Shown: positions 6,023 to 6,433 of the stretch, one piece after another | How positions within the stretch are numbered: the first letter of the stretch is position 1 | Layout of the letters: each line of letters starts with the position of its first letter | Source: Planctomycetota bacterium | GTDB lineage: Bacteria; Planctomycetota; Planctomycetia; Isosphaerales; Isosphaeraceae | Direction: 5' to 3' | DNA: 6,433 nucleotides | Assembly: GCA_021778575.1 (NCBI GenBank) | Contig: JAJYCH010000292.1 | Span: 1-6,433, forward strand | The notes under the pieces: generated by a model | Told to the model about the DNA's origin: nothing | Databases searched by the model: none | What the model saw: only the letters and a program-made list of their open reading frames with translations | Translations under genes and position numbers: made by a program

Positions 6023-6433
6023 CGCTCCTGGTCGGCCCCACGGGTGTCGACTCGTCTCTGGGAGCCGGCCAGACCAGGCCAATGAGGTCGGTCCGGTCGA
6101 TCCCGGTCCGGAGCCGGATTCGCCAGGTGAACGGACCCGCTTCGTCGGGAGGTGCGTCGGCAGCCGTCGCGATGGCCACGATCTTTGACTCTCCCGGACG
6201 AAGTTCTTTCAGGTCTTGACCGACGATCGACCACTCACTTTCCATCGCCAGGCGATAGGGGTAGACGATCTCGCCATCAGCCGTCGTGACGAAGGTGTCG
6301 ACCCGCTTCTCCCCCCCTTCGCGGAGGTACGCCGGGTCGAGCGGGGCAAAGACCGCGTCGTTCGAGAGGTTCTTCAACTTGAGCCGGAGCACGAGCGCTT
6401 TCTTGCCCTCCTCGCGAAACTCGGGCGAGGCAA
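6015..6433 (-). CDS. Hypothetical protein, C-terminal part only
   Basis: The reverse-strand frame is open from the right edge of the window to TAA (complement of 6015-6017), giving the last 138 residues; the start lies beyond the edge. A GTG at 6390-6392 could be read as a start, but the frame continues upstream with plausible residues (ASPEFREEGKKAL), so an internal position is likelier. The visible part alternates hydrophobic and polar residues as in a beta-sandwich: VLRLKLKNLSNDAVFAPLDP, then DTFVTTADGEIVYPY, LKELRPGESKIVAIATA, and GPFTWRIRLRTG, with a short Pro- and Ser-rich tail. The pattern 'K-N-x-S ... F-x-P-L-D' and 'L-x-P-G-E-S' is common in immunoglobulin-like extracellular modules of the DUF4352 kind, so a secreted or membrane-anchored protein is possible. 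I do not recognise the family. It converges on the membrane-protein gene with four bases between stops. Confidence 0.6.
   Translation of the reverse strand, partial: ASPEFREEGKKALVLRLKLKNLSNDAVFAPLDPAYLREGGEKRVDTFVTTADGEIVYPYRLAMESEWSIVGQDLKELRPGESKIVAIATAADAPPDEAGPFTWRIRLRTGIDRTDLIGLVWPAPRDESTPVGPTRSEK

Overview
The window is GC-rich and gene-dense. It looks like the chromosome of a planctomycete, probably of the Isosphaeraceae/Gemmataceae type. This rests on codon use, on an Uma2-family nuclease of a form I associate with those genomes (from memory), and on the mix of GalT-like, GH57 and DUF58 genes. I see no tRNA, rRNA, CRISPR array, insertion sequence or phage module, and no gene-free stretch over 300 bases.

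Layout: (1) 1-426, + strand, is the 3' end of a Rad52/DdrA-type single-strand annealing protein, followed by two hairpins that may end its transcript. (2) 604-4491, + strand, holds a carbohydrate block of three genes: a GalT/ADP-glucose-phosphorylase-type nucleotidyltransferase, an Uma2-family PD-(D/E)XK putative nuclease, and a GH57 4-alpha-glucanotransferase or alpha-amylase with its C-terminal beta-sandwich domains. The gaps are 30 and 57 bases, so co-transcription is plausible. (3) 4545-6010, + strand, holds a DUF58 protein with a VWA-like fold and a small single-pass membrane protein whose start overlaps the DUF58 stop (ATGA). This pair resembles part of the MoxR/DUF58/VWA chaperone-like clusters, but no MoxR ATPase lies directly upstream. 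(4) 6015-6433, - strand, is the 3' end of an unrecognised beta-rich protein. It converges on the membrane-protein gene with only four bases between the stop codons, and a short perfect inverted repeat covers both stops.

How the genes may work together: the GH57 enzyme remodels or degrades alpha-1,4-glucans such as glycogen or maltodextrin. The GalT-like enzyme acts on sugar-1-phosphates and nucleotide sugars, possibly ADP-glucose, which would place both in glycogen turnover. The Uma2 gene between them has no evident metabolic link. The DUF58 pair is probably a separate job that may share a transcript with the block before it. Nothing here clearly forms a new multi-gene system. The points most worth checking are the substrate of the GalT-like enzyme, a possible ribosome-site-masking hairpin in its leader, and the Rad52-like gene at the left edge.
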